Assembly (NCBI GenBank): GCA_032622095.1
Contig: CP136064.1
Location: 744,001-808,000, forward strand
Source of the DNA: Siphonodentalium dalli
Lineage: Eukaryota; Mollusca; Scaphopoda; Gadilida; Siphonodentaliidae
Reading direction: 5' to 3'
DNA length: 64,000 nucleotides
Under the pieces are notes generated by a model that had not been told where the DNA came from, searched no databases, and saw only the letters and a list, made by a program, of their open reading frames with translations. Below, piece by piece: positions 36,483 to 48,786 of this stretch (positions are counted from its first letter, which is position 1; every line of letters begins with the position of its first letter). The translations under genes were made by a program, and so were the position numbers.

Positions 36483-39400
36483 ATGGTGGAGTACGGTTGG
36501 ATATTTTCAATTTGGCGCATGTTTCTCCATACCGCGCCATGTCAAATCTGGCCATATCCGAATCGGGTTGTTATTTACAATGACTGCAGAAAATATATAT
36601 CTTCATGGTGGAATGCAAATGTATGTTTAAAGGAACAGATGTATCTCAACTTAAAGGGACATAAGTAACACAGTCACCAACTTTAAGGGGTATCTGCTAT
36701 AGACTGGTTCCATGGTGGAGTACGGTTGGATATTTTCAATTTGGCGCATGTTTCTCCATACCGCGCCATGTCAAATCTGGCCATATCCGAATCGGGTTGT
36801 CATTTACAATGACTGCAGAAAATATATATCTTCATGTTGGAATGCAAATGTATGTTTAAAGGAACAGATGTATCTCAACTTAAAGGGACATAAGTAACAC
36901 AGTCACCAACTTTAAGGGGTATCTGCTATAGACTGGTTCCATGGTGGAGTACGGTTGGATATTTTCAATTTGGCGCTTGTTTCTCCATACCGCGCCATGT
37001 CAAATCTGGCCATATCCGAATCGGGTTGTCATTTACAATGACTGCAGAAAATATATATCTTCATGGTGGAATGCAAATGTATGTTTAAAGGAACAGATGT
37101 ATCTCAACTTAAAGGGACATAAGTAACACAGTCACCAACTTTAAGGGGTATCTGCTATAGACTGGTTTCATGGTGGAGTACGGTTGGATATTTTCAATTT
37201 GGCGCATGTTTCTCCATACCGCGCCATGTCAAATCTGGCCATATCCGAATCGGGTTGTCATTTACAATGACTGCAGAAAATATATATCTTCATGTTGGAA
37301 TGCAAATGTATGTTTAAAGGAACAGATGTATCTCAACTTAAAGGGACATAAGTAACACAGTCACCAACTTTAAGGGGTATCTGCTATAGACTGGTTCCAT
37401 GGTGGAGTACGGTTGGATATTTTCTATTTGGCGCATGTTTTTCCATACCGCGCCATGTCAAATCTGGCCATATCCGAATCGGGTTGTCATTTACAATGAC
37501 TACAGAAAATAAATATCTTCATGTTGGAATGCAAATGTATGTTTAAAGGAACACAACTTTAAGGGGTATCTGCTATAGACTGGTTCCATGGTGGAGTACG
37601 GTTGGATATTTGCAATTTGGCGCATGTTTTTCCATACCGCGCCATGTCAAATCTGGCCATATCCGAATCGGGTTGTCATTTACAATGACTGCAGAAAATA
37701 TATATCTTCATGTTGGAATGCAAATGTATGTTTAAAGGAACAGATGTATCTCAACTTAAAGGGACATAAGTAACACAGTCACCAACTTTAAGGGGTATCT
37801 GCTATAGACTGGTTCCATGGTGGAGTACGGTTGGATATTTTCAATTTGGCGCTTGTTTCTCCATACCGCGCCATGTCAAATCTGGCCATATCCGAATCGG
37901 GTTGTCATTTACAATGACTGCAGAAAATATATATCTTCATGGTGGAATGCAAATGTATGTTTAAAGGAACAGATGTATCTCAACTTAAAGGGACATAAGT
38001 AACACAGTCACCAACTTTAAGGGGTATCTGCTATAGACTGGTTTCATGGTGGAGTACGGTTGGATATTTTCAATTTGGCGCATGTTTCTCCATACCGCGC
38101 CATGTCAAATCTGGCCATATCCGAATCGAGTTGTCATTTACAATGACTGCAGAAAATATATATCTTCATGTTGGAATGCAAATGTATGTTTAAAGGAACA
38201 GATGTATCTCAACTTAAAGGGACATAAGTAACACAGTCACCAACTTTAAGGGGTATCTGCTATAGACTGGTTCCATGGTGGAGTACGGTTGGATATTTTC
38301 TATTTGGCGCATGTCTCTCCATACCGCGCCATGTCAAATCTGGCCATATCCGAATCGGGTTGTCATTTACAATGACTGCAGAAAATATATATCTTCATGT
38401 TGGAATGCAAATGTATGTTTAAAGGAACAGATGTATCTCAACTTAAAGGGACATAAGTAACACAGTCACCAACTTTAAGGGGTATCTGCTATAAACTGGT
38501 TCCATGGTGGAGTACGGTTGGATATTTTCAATTTGGCGCATGTTTCTCCCTACCGCGCCATGTCAGATCTGGCCATATCCGAATCGGGTTGTCATTTACA
38601 ATGACTGCAGAAAATAAATATCTTCATGTTGGAATGCAAATGTATGTTTAAAGGAACAGATGTATCTCAACTTAAAGGGACATAAGTAACACAGTCACCA
38701 ACTTTAAGGGGTATCTGCTATAGACTGGTTACATGGTGGAGTACGGTTGGATATTTTCAATTTTGCGCATGTTTCTCCATACCGCGCCATGTCAAATCTG
38801 GCCATATCCTAATCGGGTTGTCATTTACAATGACTGCAGAAAATAAATATCTTCATGTTAGAATGCAAATGTATGTTTAAAGGAACAGATGTATCTCAAC
38901 TTAAAGGGACATAAGTAACACAGTCACCAACTTAAAGAGGTGTCTGATTTAGACTGGTTCCATGGTGGAGTACGGTTGGATATTTTCTATTTGGCGCATG
39001 TTTCTCCATACCGCGCCATGTCAAATCTGGCCATATCCGAATCAGGTTGTCATTTACAATGACTACAGAAAATAAATATCTTCATGTTGGAATGCAAATG
39101 TATGTTTAAAGAAACAGATGTATCTCAACTTAAAGGGACATAAGTAACACAGTCACCAACTTTAAGGGGTATCTGCTATAGACTGGTTCCATGGTGGAGT
39201 ACTGTTGGATATTTTCAATTTGGCGCATGTTTCTCCCTACCGCGCCATGTCAAATCTGGCCATATCCGAATCGGGTTGTCATTTACAATGACTACAGAAA
39301 ATAAATATCTTCATGGTGGAATGCAAATGTATGTTTAAAGGAACAGATGTATCTCAACTTAAAGGGACATAAGTAACACAGTCACCAACTTTAAGGGGTA

Positions 39401-39648
39401 TCTGCTATAGACTGGTTCCATGGTGGAGTACGGTTGGATATTTTCAATTTGGCGCATGTTTTTCCATACCGCGCCATGTCAAATCTGGCCATATCCGAAT
39501 CGGGTTGTCATTTACAATGACTACAGAAAATAAATATCTTCATGTTGGAAAGCAAATGTATGTTTAAAGGAACAGATGTATCTCAACTTAAAGGGACATA
39601 AGTAACACAGTCACCAACTTAAAGGGGTATCTGCTATAGACTGGTTCC
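36483..39648. repeat. fourteen-monomer segment, expanded middle-type HOR
   Basis: A-B-C-D-S (36483-37587), a K/B hybrid at 37588, then C-D-E-F-G-H-I-J (37817-39648). Length 14 x 229 - 40 = 3166. The hybrid monomer has the K-type G25 and T43 at its 5' part and the B-type G104, T114, T126 at its 3' part, so the step from an S-K context into a B-C-D-E context happens inside one monomer. E at 38275 has a private GCATGTCTCTCC. Confidence 0.9.
37399..37587. repeat. S monomer, 40-bp deletion (copy 8, last in the window)
   Basis: Junction at 37554/37555, 7477 bp after copy 6, with T27. No further copy is seen to the right; all later anchors are in exact 229-bp register. Confidence 0.95.
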
Positions 39649-41938
39649 ATGGTGGAGTACGGTTGGATATTTTCAATTTGGCGCATGTTTCTCCATACCG
39701 CGCCATGTCAAATCTGGCCATATCCGAATCGGGTTGTTATTTACAATGACTGCAGAAAATATATATCTTCATGGTGGAATGCAAATGTATGTTTAAAGGA
39801 ACAGATGTATCTCAACTTAAAGGGACATAAGTAACACAGTCACCAACTTTAAGGGGTATCTGCTATAGACTGGTTCCATGGTGGAGTACGGTTGGATATT
39901 TTCAATTTGGCGCATGTTTCTCCATACCGCGCCATGTCAAATCTGGCCATATCCGAATCGGGTTGTCATTTACAATGACTGCAGAAAATATATATCTTCA
40001 TGTTGGAATGCAAATGTATGTTTAAAGGAACAGATGTATCTCAACTTAAAGGGACATAAGTAACACAGTCACCAACTTTAAGGGGTATCTGCTATAGACT
40101 GGTTCCATGGTGGAGTACGGTTGGATATTTTCAATTTGGCGCTTGTTTCTCCATACCGCGCCATGTCAAATCTGGCCATATCCGAATCGGGTTGTCATTT
40201 ACAATGACTGCAGAAAATATATATCTTCATGGTGGAATGCAAATGTATGTTTAAAGGAACAGATGTATCTCAACTTAAAGGGACATAAGTAACACAGTCA
40301 CCAACTTTAAGGGGTATCTGCTATAGACTGGTTTCATGGTGGAGTACGGTTGGATATTTTCAATTTGGCGCATGTTTCTCCATACCGCGCCATGTCAAAT
40401 CTGGCCATATCCGAATCGGGTTGTCATTTACAATGACTGCAGAAAATATATATCTTCATGTTGGAATGCAAATGTATGTTTAAAGGAACAGATGTATCTC
40501 AACTTAAAGGGACATAAGTAACACAGTCACCAACTTTAAGGGGTATCTGCTATAGACTGGTTCCATGGTGGAGTACGGTTGGATATTTTCTATTTGGCGC
40601 ATGTTTCTCCATACCGCGCCATGTCAAATCTGGCCATATCCGAATCGGGTTGTCATTTACAATGACTGCAGAAAATATATATCTTCATGTTGGAATGCAA
40701 ATGTATGTTTAAAGGAACAGATGTATCTCAACTTAAAGGGACATAAGTAACACAGTCACCAACTTTAAGGGGTATCTGCTATAAACTGGTTCCATGGTGG
40801 AGTACGGTTGGATATTTTCAATTTGGCGCATGTTTCTCCCTACCGCGCCATGTCAGATCTGGCCATATCCGAATCGGGTTGTCATTTACAATGACTGCAG
40901 AAAATAAATATCTTCATGTTGGAATGCAAATGTATGTTTAAAGGAACAGATGTATCTCAACTTAAAGGGACATAAGTAACACAGTCACCAACTTTAAGGG
41001 GTATCTGCTATAGACTGGTTACATGGTGGAGTACGGTTGGATATTTTCAATTTTGCGCATGTTTCTCCATACCGCGCCATGTCAAATCTGGCCATATCCT
41101 AATCGGGTTGTCATTTACAATGACTGCAGAAAATAAATATCTTCATGTTAGAATGCAAATGTATGTTTAAAGGAACAGATGTATCTCAACTTAAAGGGAC
41201 ATAAGTAACACAGTCACCAACTTAAAGAGGTGTCTGATTTAGACTGGTTCCATGGTGGAGTACGGTTGGATATTTTCTATTTGGCGCATGTTTCTCCATA
41301 CCGCGCCATGTCAAATCTGGCCATATCCGAATCAGGTTGTCATTTACAATGACTACAGAAAATAAATATCTTCATGTTGGAATGCAAATGTATGTTTAAA
41401 GAAACAGATGTATCTCAACTTAAAGGGACATAAGTAACACAGTCACCAACTTTAAGGGGTATCTGCTATAGACTGGTTCCATGGTGGAGTACTGTTGGAT
41501 ATTTTCAATTTGGCGCATGTTTCTCCCTACCGCGCCATGTCAAATCTGGCCATATCCGAATCGGGTTGTCATTTACAATGACTACAGAAAATAAATATCT
41601 TCATGGTGGAATGCAAATGTATGTTTAAAGGAACAGATGTATCTCAACTTAAAGGGACATAAGTAACACAGTCACCAACTTTAAGGGGTATCTGCTATAG
41701 ACTGGTTCCATGGTGGAGTACGGCTGGATATTTTCAATTTGGCGCATGTTTTTCCATACCGCGCCATGTCAAATCTGGCCATATCCGAATCGGGTTGTCA
41801 TTTACAATGACTACAGAAAATAAATATCTTCATGTTGGAAAGCAAATGTATGTTTAAAGGAACAGATGTAACTCAACTTAAAGGGACATAAGTAACACAG
41901 TCACCAACTTAAAGGGGTATCTGCTATAGACTGGTTCC
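39649..41938. repeat. ten-monomer HOR, A-B-C-D-E-F-G-H-I-J, last of the middle type
   Basis: Anchors 39649 to 41710. The D monomer (40336) lacks A84. The last monomer, J at 41710, carries A162 (AACTCAAC), which J monomers of the middle region lack and those to the right have; it also has a private CGGCTGG. This J is the transition between the middle and right HOR families. Confidence 0.92.
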
Positions 41939-44228
41939 ATGGTGGAGTACGGTTGGATATTTTCAATTTGGCGCATGTTTCTCCATACCGCGCCATGTCA
42001 AATCTGGCCATATCCGAATCGGGTTGTTATTTACAATGACTGCAGAAAATATATATCTTCATGGTGGAATGCAAATGTATGTTTAAAGGAACAGATGTAT
42101 CTCAACTTAAAGGGACATAAGTAACACAGTCACCAACTTAAAGGGGTATCTGCTATAGACTGGTTCCATGGTGGAGTACGGTTGGATATTTTCAATTTGG
42201 CGCATGTTTCTCCCTACTGCGCCATGTCAAATCTGGCCATATCCGAATCGGGTTGTCATTTACAATGACTACAGAAAATAAATATCTTCATGTTGGAATG
42301 CAAATGTATGTTTAAAGGAACAGATGTATCTCAACTTAAAGGGACATAAGTAACACAGTCACCAACTGTAAGGGGTATCTGCTATAGACTGGTTCCATGG
42401 TGGAGTACGGTTGGATATTTTCAATTTGGCGCTTGTTTCTCCATACCGCGCCATGTCAAATCTGGCCATATCCGAATCGGGTTGTCATTTACAATGACTG
42501 CAGAAAATATATATCTTCATGGTGGAATGCAAATGTATGTTTAAAGGAACAGATGTATCTCAACTTAAAGGGACATAAGTAACACAGTCACCAACTTAAA
42601 GGGGTATCTGCTATAGACTGGTTCCATGGTGGAGTACGGTTGGATATTTTCAATTTGGCGCATGTTTCTCCCTACCGCGCCATGTCAAATCTGGCCATAT
42701 CCGAATCGGGTTGTCATTTACAATGACTACAGAAAATAAATATCTTCATGTTGGAATGCAAATGTATGTTTAAAGGAACAGATGTATCTCAACTTAAAGG
42801 GACATAAGTAACACAGTCACCAACTTTAAGGGGTATCTGCTATAGACTGGTTCCATGGTGGAGTACGGTTGGATATTTTCAATTTGGCGCTTGTTTCTCC
42901 ATACCGCGCCATGTCAAATCTGGCCATATCCGAATCGGGTTGTCATTTACAATGACTGCAGAAAATATATATCTTCATGGTGGAATGCAAATGTATGTTT
43001 AAAGGAACAGATGTATCTCAACTTAAAGGGACATAAGTAACACAGTCACCAACTTTAAGGGGTATCTGCTATAGACTGGTTTCATGGTGGAGTACGGTTG
43101 GATATTTTCAATTTGGCGCATGTTTCTCCATACCGCGCCATGTCAAATCTGGCCATATCCGAATCGGGTTGTCATTTACAATGACTGCAGAAAATATATA
43201 TCTTCATGTTGGAATGCAAATGTATGTTTAAAGGAACAGATGTATCTCAACTTAAAGGGACATAAGTAACACAGTCAACAACTTTAAGGGGTATCTGCTA
43301 TAGACTGGTTCCATGGTGGAGTACGGTTGGATATTTTCTATTTGGCGCATGTTTCTCCATACCGCGCCATGTCAAATCTGGCCATATCCGAATCGGGTTG
43401 TCATTTACAATGACTGCAGAAAATATATATCTTCATGTTGGAATGCAAATGTATGTTTAAAGGAACAGATGTATCTCAACTTAAAGGGACATAAGTAACA
43501 CAGTCACCAACTTTAAGGGGTATCTGCTATAGACTGGTTCCATGGTGGAGTACGGTTGGATATTTTCAATTTGGCGCATGTTTCTCCCTACCGCGCCATG
43601 TCAGATCTGGCCATATCCGAATCGGGTTGTCATTTACAATGACTGCAGAAAATAAATATCTTCATGTTGGAATGCAAATGTATGTTTAAAGGAACAGATG
43701 TATCTCAACTTAAAGGGACATAAGTAACACAGTCACCAACTTAAAGAGGTGTCTGATTTAGACTGGTTCCATGGTGGAGTACGGTTGGATATTTTCTATT
43801 TGGCGCATGTTTCTCCATACCGCGCCATGTCAAATCTGGCCATATCCGAATCGGGTTGTCATTTACAATGACTACAGAAAATAAATATCTTCATGTTGGA
43901 ATGCAAATGTATGTTTAAAGGAACACATGTATCTCAACTTAAAGGGACATAAGTAACACAGTCACCAACTTTAAGGGGTATCTGCTATAGACTGGTTCCA
44001 TGGTGGAGTACGGTTGGATATTTTCAATTTGGCGCATGTTTTTCCATACCGCGCCATGTCAAATCTGGCCATATCCGAATCGGGTTGTCATTTACAATGA
44101 CTACAGAAAATAAATATCTTCATGTTGGAAAGCAAATGTATGTTTAAAGGAACAGATGTAACTCAACTTAAAGGGACATAAGTAACACAGTCACCAACTT
44201 AAAGGGGTATCTGCTATAGACTGGTTCC
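41939..44228. repeat. ten-monomer HOR, right type 2: A-X-C-X-C-D-E-F'-H'-J'
   Basis: Anchors 41939, 42168, 42397, 42626, 42855, 43084, 43313, 43542, 43771 and 44000. The first X has T51 (CTACTGCGCC) and is followed by AACTGTAAGG; F' has C47 and G63 but is entered through CTATAGAC; H' has C156 (GGAACACATG); J' has T43, A132, A162. G and I are absent. A private GTCAACAAC lies near 43275. The same type recurs at 53160 and 60488. Confidence 0.93.
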
Positions 44229-47200
44229 ATGGTGGAGTACGGTTGGATATTTTCAATTTGGCGCATGTTTCTCCATACCGCGCCATGTCAAATCTGGCCA
44301 TATCCGAATCGGGTTGTTATTTACAATGACTGCAGAAAATATATATCTTCATGGTGGAATGCAAATGTATGTTTAAAGGAACAGATGTATCTCAACTTAA
44401 AGGGACATAAGTAACACAGTCACCAACTTAAAGGGGTATCTGCTATAGACTGGTTCCATGGTGGAGTACGGTTGGATATTTTCAATTTGGCGCATGTTTC
44501 TCCCTACCGCGCCATGTCAAATCTGGCCATATCCGAATCGGGTTGTCATTTACAATGACTACAGAAAATAAATATCTTCATGTTGGAATGCAAATGTATG
44601 TTTAAAGGAACAGATGTATCTCAACTTAAAGGGACATAAGTAACACAGTCACCAACTGTAAGGGGTATCTGCTATAGACTGGTTCCATGGTGGAGTACGG
44701 TTGGATATTTTCAATTTGGCGCTTGTTTCTCCATACCGCGCCATGTCAAATCTGGCCATATCCGAATCGGGTTGTCATTTACAATGACTGCAGAAAATAT
44801 ATATCTTCATGGTGGAATGCAAATGTATGTTTAAAGGAACAGATGTATCTCAACTTAAAGGGACATAAGTAACACAGTCACCAACTTAAAGGGGTATCTG
44901 CTATAGACTGGTTCCATGGTGGAGTACGGTTGGATATTTTCAATTTGGCGCATGTTTCTCCCTACCGCGCCATGTCAAATCTGGCCATATCCGAATCGGG
45001 TTGTTATTTACAATGACTGCAGAAAATATATATCTTCATGGTGGAATGCAAATGTATGTTTAAAGGAACAGATGTATCTCAACTTAAAGGGACATAAGTA
45101 ACACAGTCACCAACTTAAAGGGGTATCTGCTATAGACTGGTTCCATGGTGGAGTACGGTTGGATATTTTCAATTTGGCGCATGTTTCTCCATACCGCGCC
45201 ATGTCAAATCTGGCCATATCCGAATCGGGTTGTTATTTACAATGACTGCAGAAAATATATATCTTCATGGTGGAATGCAAATGTATGTTTAAAGGAACAG
45301 ATGTATCTCAACTTAAAGGGACATAAGTAACACAGTCACCAACTTAAAGGGGTATCTGCTATAGACTGGTTCCATGGTGGAGTACGGTTGGATATTTTCA
45401 ATTTGGCGCATGTTTCTCCCTACCGCGCCATGTCAAATCTGGCCATATCCGAATCGGGTTGTCATTTACAATGACTACAGAAAATAAATATCTTCATGTT
45501 GGAATGCAAATGTATGTTTAAAGGAACAGATGTATCTCAACTTAAAGGGACATAAGTAACACAGTCACCAACTGTAAGGGGTATCTGCTATAGACTGGTT
45601 CCATGGTGGAGTACGGTTGGATATTTTCAATTTGGCGCTTGTTTCTCCATACCGCGCCATGTCAAATCTGGCCATATCCGAATCGGGTTGTCATTTACAA
45701 TGACTGCAGAAAATATATATCTTCATGGTGGAATGCAAATGTATGTTTAAAGGAACAGATGTATCTCAACTTAAAGGGACATAAGTAACACAGTCACCAA
45801 CTTAAAGGGGTATCTGCTATAGACTGGTTCCATGGTGGAGTACGGTTGGATATTTTCAATTTGGCGCATGTTTCTCCCTACCGCGCCATGTCAAATCTGG
45901 CCATATCCGAATCGGGTTGTCATTTACAATGACTACAGAAAATAAATATCTTCATGTTGGAATGCAAATGTATGTTTAAAGGAACAGATGTATCTCAACT
46001 TAAAGGGACATAAGTAACACAGTCACCAACTGTAAGGGGTATCTGCTATAGACTGGTTCCATGGTGGAGTACGGTTGGATATTTTCAATTTGGCGCTTGT
46101 TTCTCCATACCGCGCCATGTCAAATCTGGCCATATCCGAATCGGGTTGTCATTTACAATGACTGCAGAAAATATATATCTTCATGGTGGAATGCAAATGT
46201 ATGTTTAAAGGAACAGATGTATCTCAACTCAAAGGGACATAAGTAACACAGTCACCAACTTAAAGGGGTATCTGCTATAGACTGGTTCCATGGTGGAGTA
46301 CGGTTGGATATTTTCAATTTGGCGCATGTTTCTCCCTACCGCGCCATGTCAAATCTGGCCATATCCGAATCGGGTTGTCATTTACAATGACTACAGAAAA
46401 TAAATATCTTCATGTTGGAATGCAAATGTATGTTTAAAGGAACAGATGTATCTCAACTTAAAGGGACATAAGTAACACAGTCACCAACTTTAAGGGGTAT
46501 CTGCTATAGACTGGTTCCATGGTGGAGTACGGTTGGATATTTTCAATTTGGCGCTTGTTTCTCCATACCGCGCCATGTCAAATCTGGCCATATCCGAATC
46601 GGGTTGTCATTTACAATGACTGCAGAAAATATATATCTTCATGGTGGAATGCAAATGTATGTTTAAAGGAACAGATGTATCTCAACTTAAAGGGACATAA
46701 GTAACACAGTCACCAACTTTAAGGGGTATCTGCTATAGACTGGTTTCATGGTGGAGTACGGTTGGATATTTTCAATTTGGCGCATGTTTCTCCATACCGC
46801 GCCATGTCAAATCTGGCCATATCCGAATCGGGTTGTCATTTACAATGACTGCAGAAAATATATATCTTCATGTTGGAATGCAAATGTATGTTTAAAGGAA
46901 CAGATGTATCTCAACTTAAAGGGACATAAGTAACACAGTCACCAACTTTAAGGGGTATCTGCTATAGACTGGTTCCATGGTGGAGTACGGTTGGATATTT
47001 TCTATTTGGCGCATGTTTCTCCATACCGCGCCATGTCAAATCTGGCCATATCCGAATCGGGTTGTCATTTACAATGACTGCAGAAAATATATATCTTCAT
47101 GTTGGAATGCAAATGTATGTTTAAAGGAACAGATGTATCTCAACTTAAAGGGACATAAGTAACACAGTCACCAACTTTAAGGGGTATCTGCTATAGACTG

Positions 47201-48579
47201 GTTCCATGGTGGAGTACGGTTGGATATTTTCTATTTGGCGCATGTTTCTCCATACCGCGCCATGTCAAATCTGGCCATATCCGAATCGGGTTGTCATTTA
47301 CAATGACTGCAGAAAATATATATCTTCATGTTGGAATGCAAATGTATGTTTAAAGGAACAGATGTATCTCAACTTAAAGGGACATAAGTAACACAGTCAC
47401 CAACTTTAAGGGGTATCTGCTATAAACTGGTTCCATGGTGGAGTACGGTTGGATATTTTCAATTTGGCGCATGTTTCTCCCTACCGCGCCATGTCAGATC
47501 TGGCCATATCCGAATCGGGTTGTCATTTACAATGACTGCAGAAAATAAATATCTTCATGTTGGAATGCAAATGTATGTTTAAAGGAACAGATGTATCTCA
47601 ACTTAAAGGGACATAAGTAACACAGTCACCAACTTTAAGGGGTATCTGCTATAGACTGGTTACATGGTGGAGTACGGTTGGATATTTTCAATTTTGCGCA
47701 TGTTTTTCCATACCGCGCCATGTCAAATCTGGCCATATCCTAATCGGGTTGTCATTTACAATGACTGCAGAAAATAAATATCTTCATGTTAGAATGCAAA
47801 TGTATGTTTAAAGGAACAGATGTATCTCAACTTAAAGGGACATAAGTAACACAGTCACCAACTTAAAGAGGTGTCTGATTTAGACTGGTTCCATGGTGGA
47901 GTACGGTTGGATATTTTCTATTTGGCGCATGTTTCTCCATACCGCGCCATGTCAAATCTGGCCATATCCGAATCAGGTTGTCATTTACAATGACTACAGA
48001 AAATAAATATCTTCATGTTGGAATGCAAATGTATGTTTAAAGAAACAGATGTATCTCAACTTAAAGGGACATAAGTAACACAGTCACCAACTTTAAGGGG
48101 TATCTGCTATAGACTGGTTCCATGGTGGAGTACTGTTGGATATTTTCAATTTGGCGCATGTTTCTCCCTACCGCGCCATGTCAAATCTGGCCATATCCGA
48201 ATCGGGTTGTCATTTACAATGACTACAGAAAATAAATATCTTCATGGTGGAATGCAAATGTATGTTTAAAGGAACAGATGTATCTCAACTTAAAGGGACA
48301 TAAGTAACACAGTCACCAACTTTAAGGGGTATCTGCTATAGACTGGTTCCATGGTGGAGTACGGTTGGATATTTTCAATTTGGCGCATGTTTTTCCATAC
48401 CGCGCCATGTCAAATCTGGCCATATCCGAATCGGGTTGTCATTTACAATGACTACAGAAAATAAATATCTTCATGTTGGAAAGCAAATGTATGTTTAAAG
48501 GAACAGATGTAACTCAACTTAAAGGGACATAAGTAACACAGTCACCAACTTAAAGGGGTATCTGCTATAGACTGGTTCC
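44229..48579. repeat. nineteen-monomer expanded HOR
   Basis: Order: A, X, C, X/A hybrid (44916), A, X, C, X, C, X, C, D, E, E, F, G, H, I, J; 19 x 229 = 4351 bp. Compared with the fifteen-monomer version at 57053 it has an extra four-monomer block (44229-45144) and otherwise the same order. The hybrid at 44916 has C47 like X and then T90, T114, G126 like A. One C (46061) has a private CAACTCAAAGG; G at 47664 has gained T43. Confidence 0.93.
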
Positions 48580-48609
48580 ATGGTGGAGTACGGTTGGATA
48601 TTTTCAATT

Positions 48610-48636
48610 TGGCGCATGTTTCTCCATACCGCGCCA
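48610..48636. other. inverted repeat in the monomer (potential hairpin), shown in the reference monomer
   Basis: TGGCGC (48610-48615) and GCGCCA (48631-48636) are perfect complements separated by 15 bases. The G+C-rich stem stands out in an AT-rich unit and is present in most monomers. Variants affect it: T32 in G monomers and GGAGC at 5622 and 11114 break the stem, while T51 in some X monomers would add a pair with A37. Function is unknown. Confidence 0.55.
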
Positions 48637-48654
48637 TGTCAAATCTGGCCATAT

Positions 48655-48663
48655 CCGAATCGG
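48655..48663. other. short dyad CCGA-A-TCGG in the monomer
   Basis: A nine-base odd dyad with four-base arms, conserved in most monomers and holding two CpG dinucleotides. G monomers (T78), H monomers (A83) and many D monomers (A84) carry changes that break one pair. It could be a protein-binding site or a methylation target, but nothing in the sequence proves this. Confidence 0.4.
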
Positions 48664-48743
48664 GTTGTTATTTACAATGACTGCAGAAAATATATATCTT
48701 CATGGTGGAATGCAAATGTATGTTTAAAGGAACAGATGTATCT

Positions 48744-48786
48744 CAACTTAAAGGGACATAAGTAACACAGTCACCAACTTAAAGGG
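48744..48786. repeat. 12-bp direct repeat inside the monomer
   Basis: CAACTTAAAGGG occurs at 48744-48755 and again at 48775-48786, 31 bp apart. In many other monomers the second copy reads CAACTTTAAGG or CAACTGTAAGG and is no longer exact. The sequence between and after the two copies shows no convincing further similarity. Confidence 0.7.

Noticed and set aside
48651-48667. CENP-B-box-like sequence around CCGAATCGGG
   Set aside because: Aligning the CGGG end to the known box leaves the TTCG core unmatched, and no monomer type I read restores it. Only A..CGGG agrees, which is not enough.
48680-48700. AATAAA in A114 monomers as a polyadenylation signal, and TGCTATAGA as a TATA box
   Set aside because: Both are short AT-rich strings repeated in many monomers, without any transcription unit around them.
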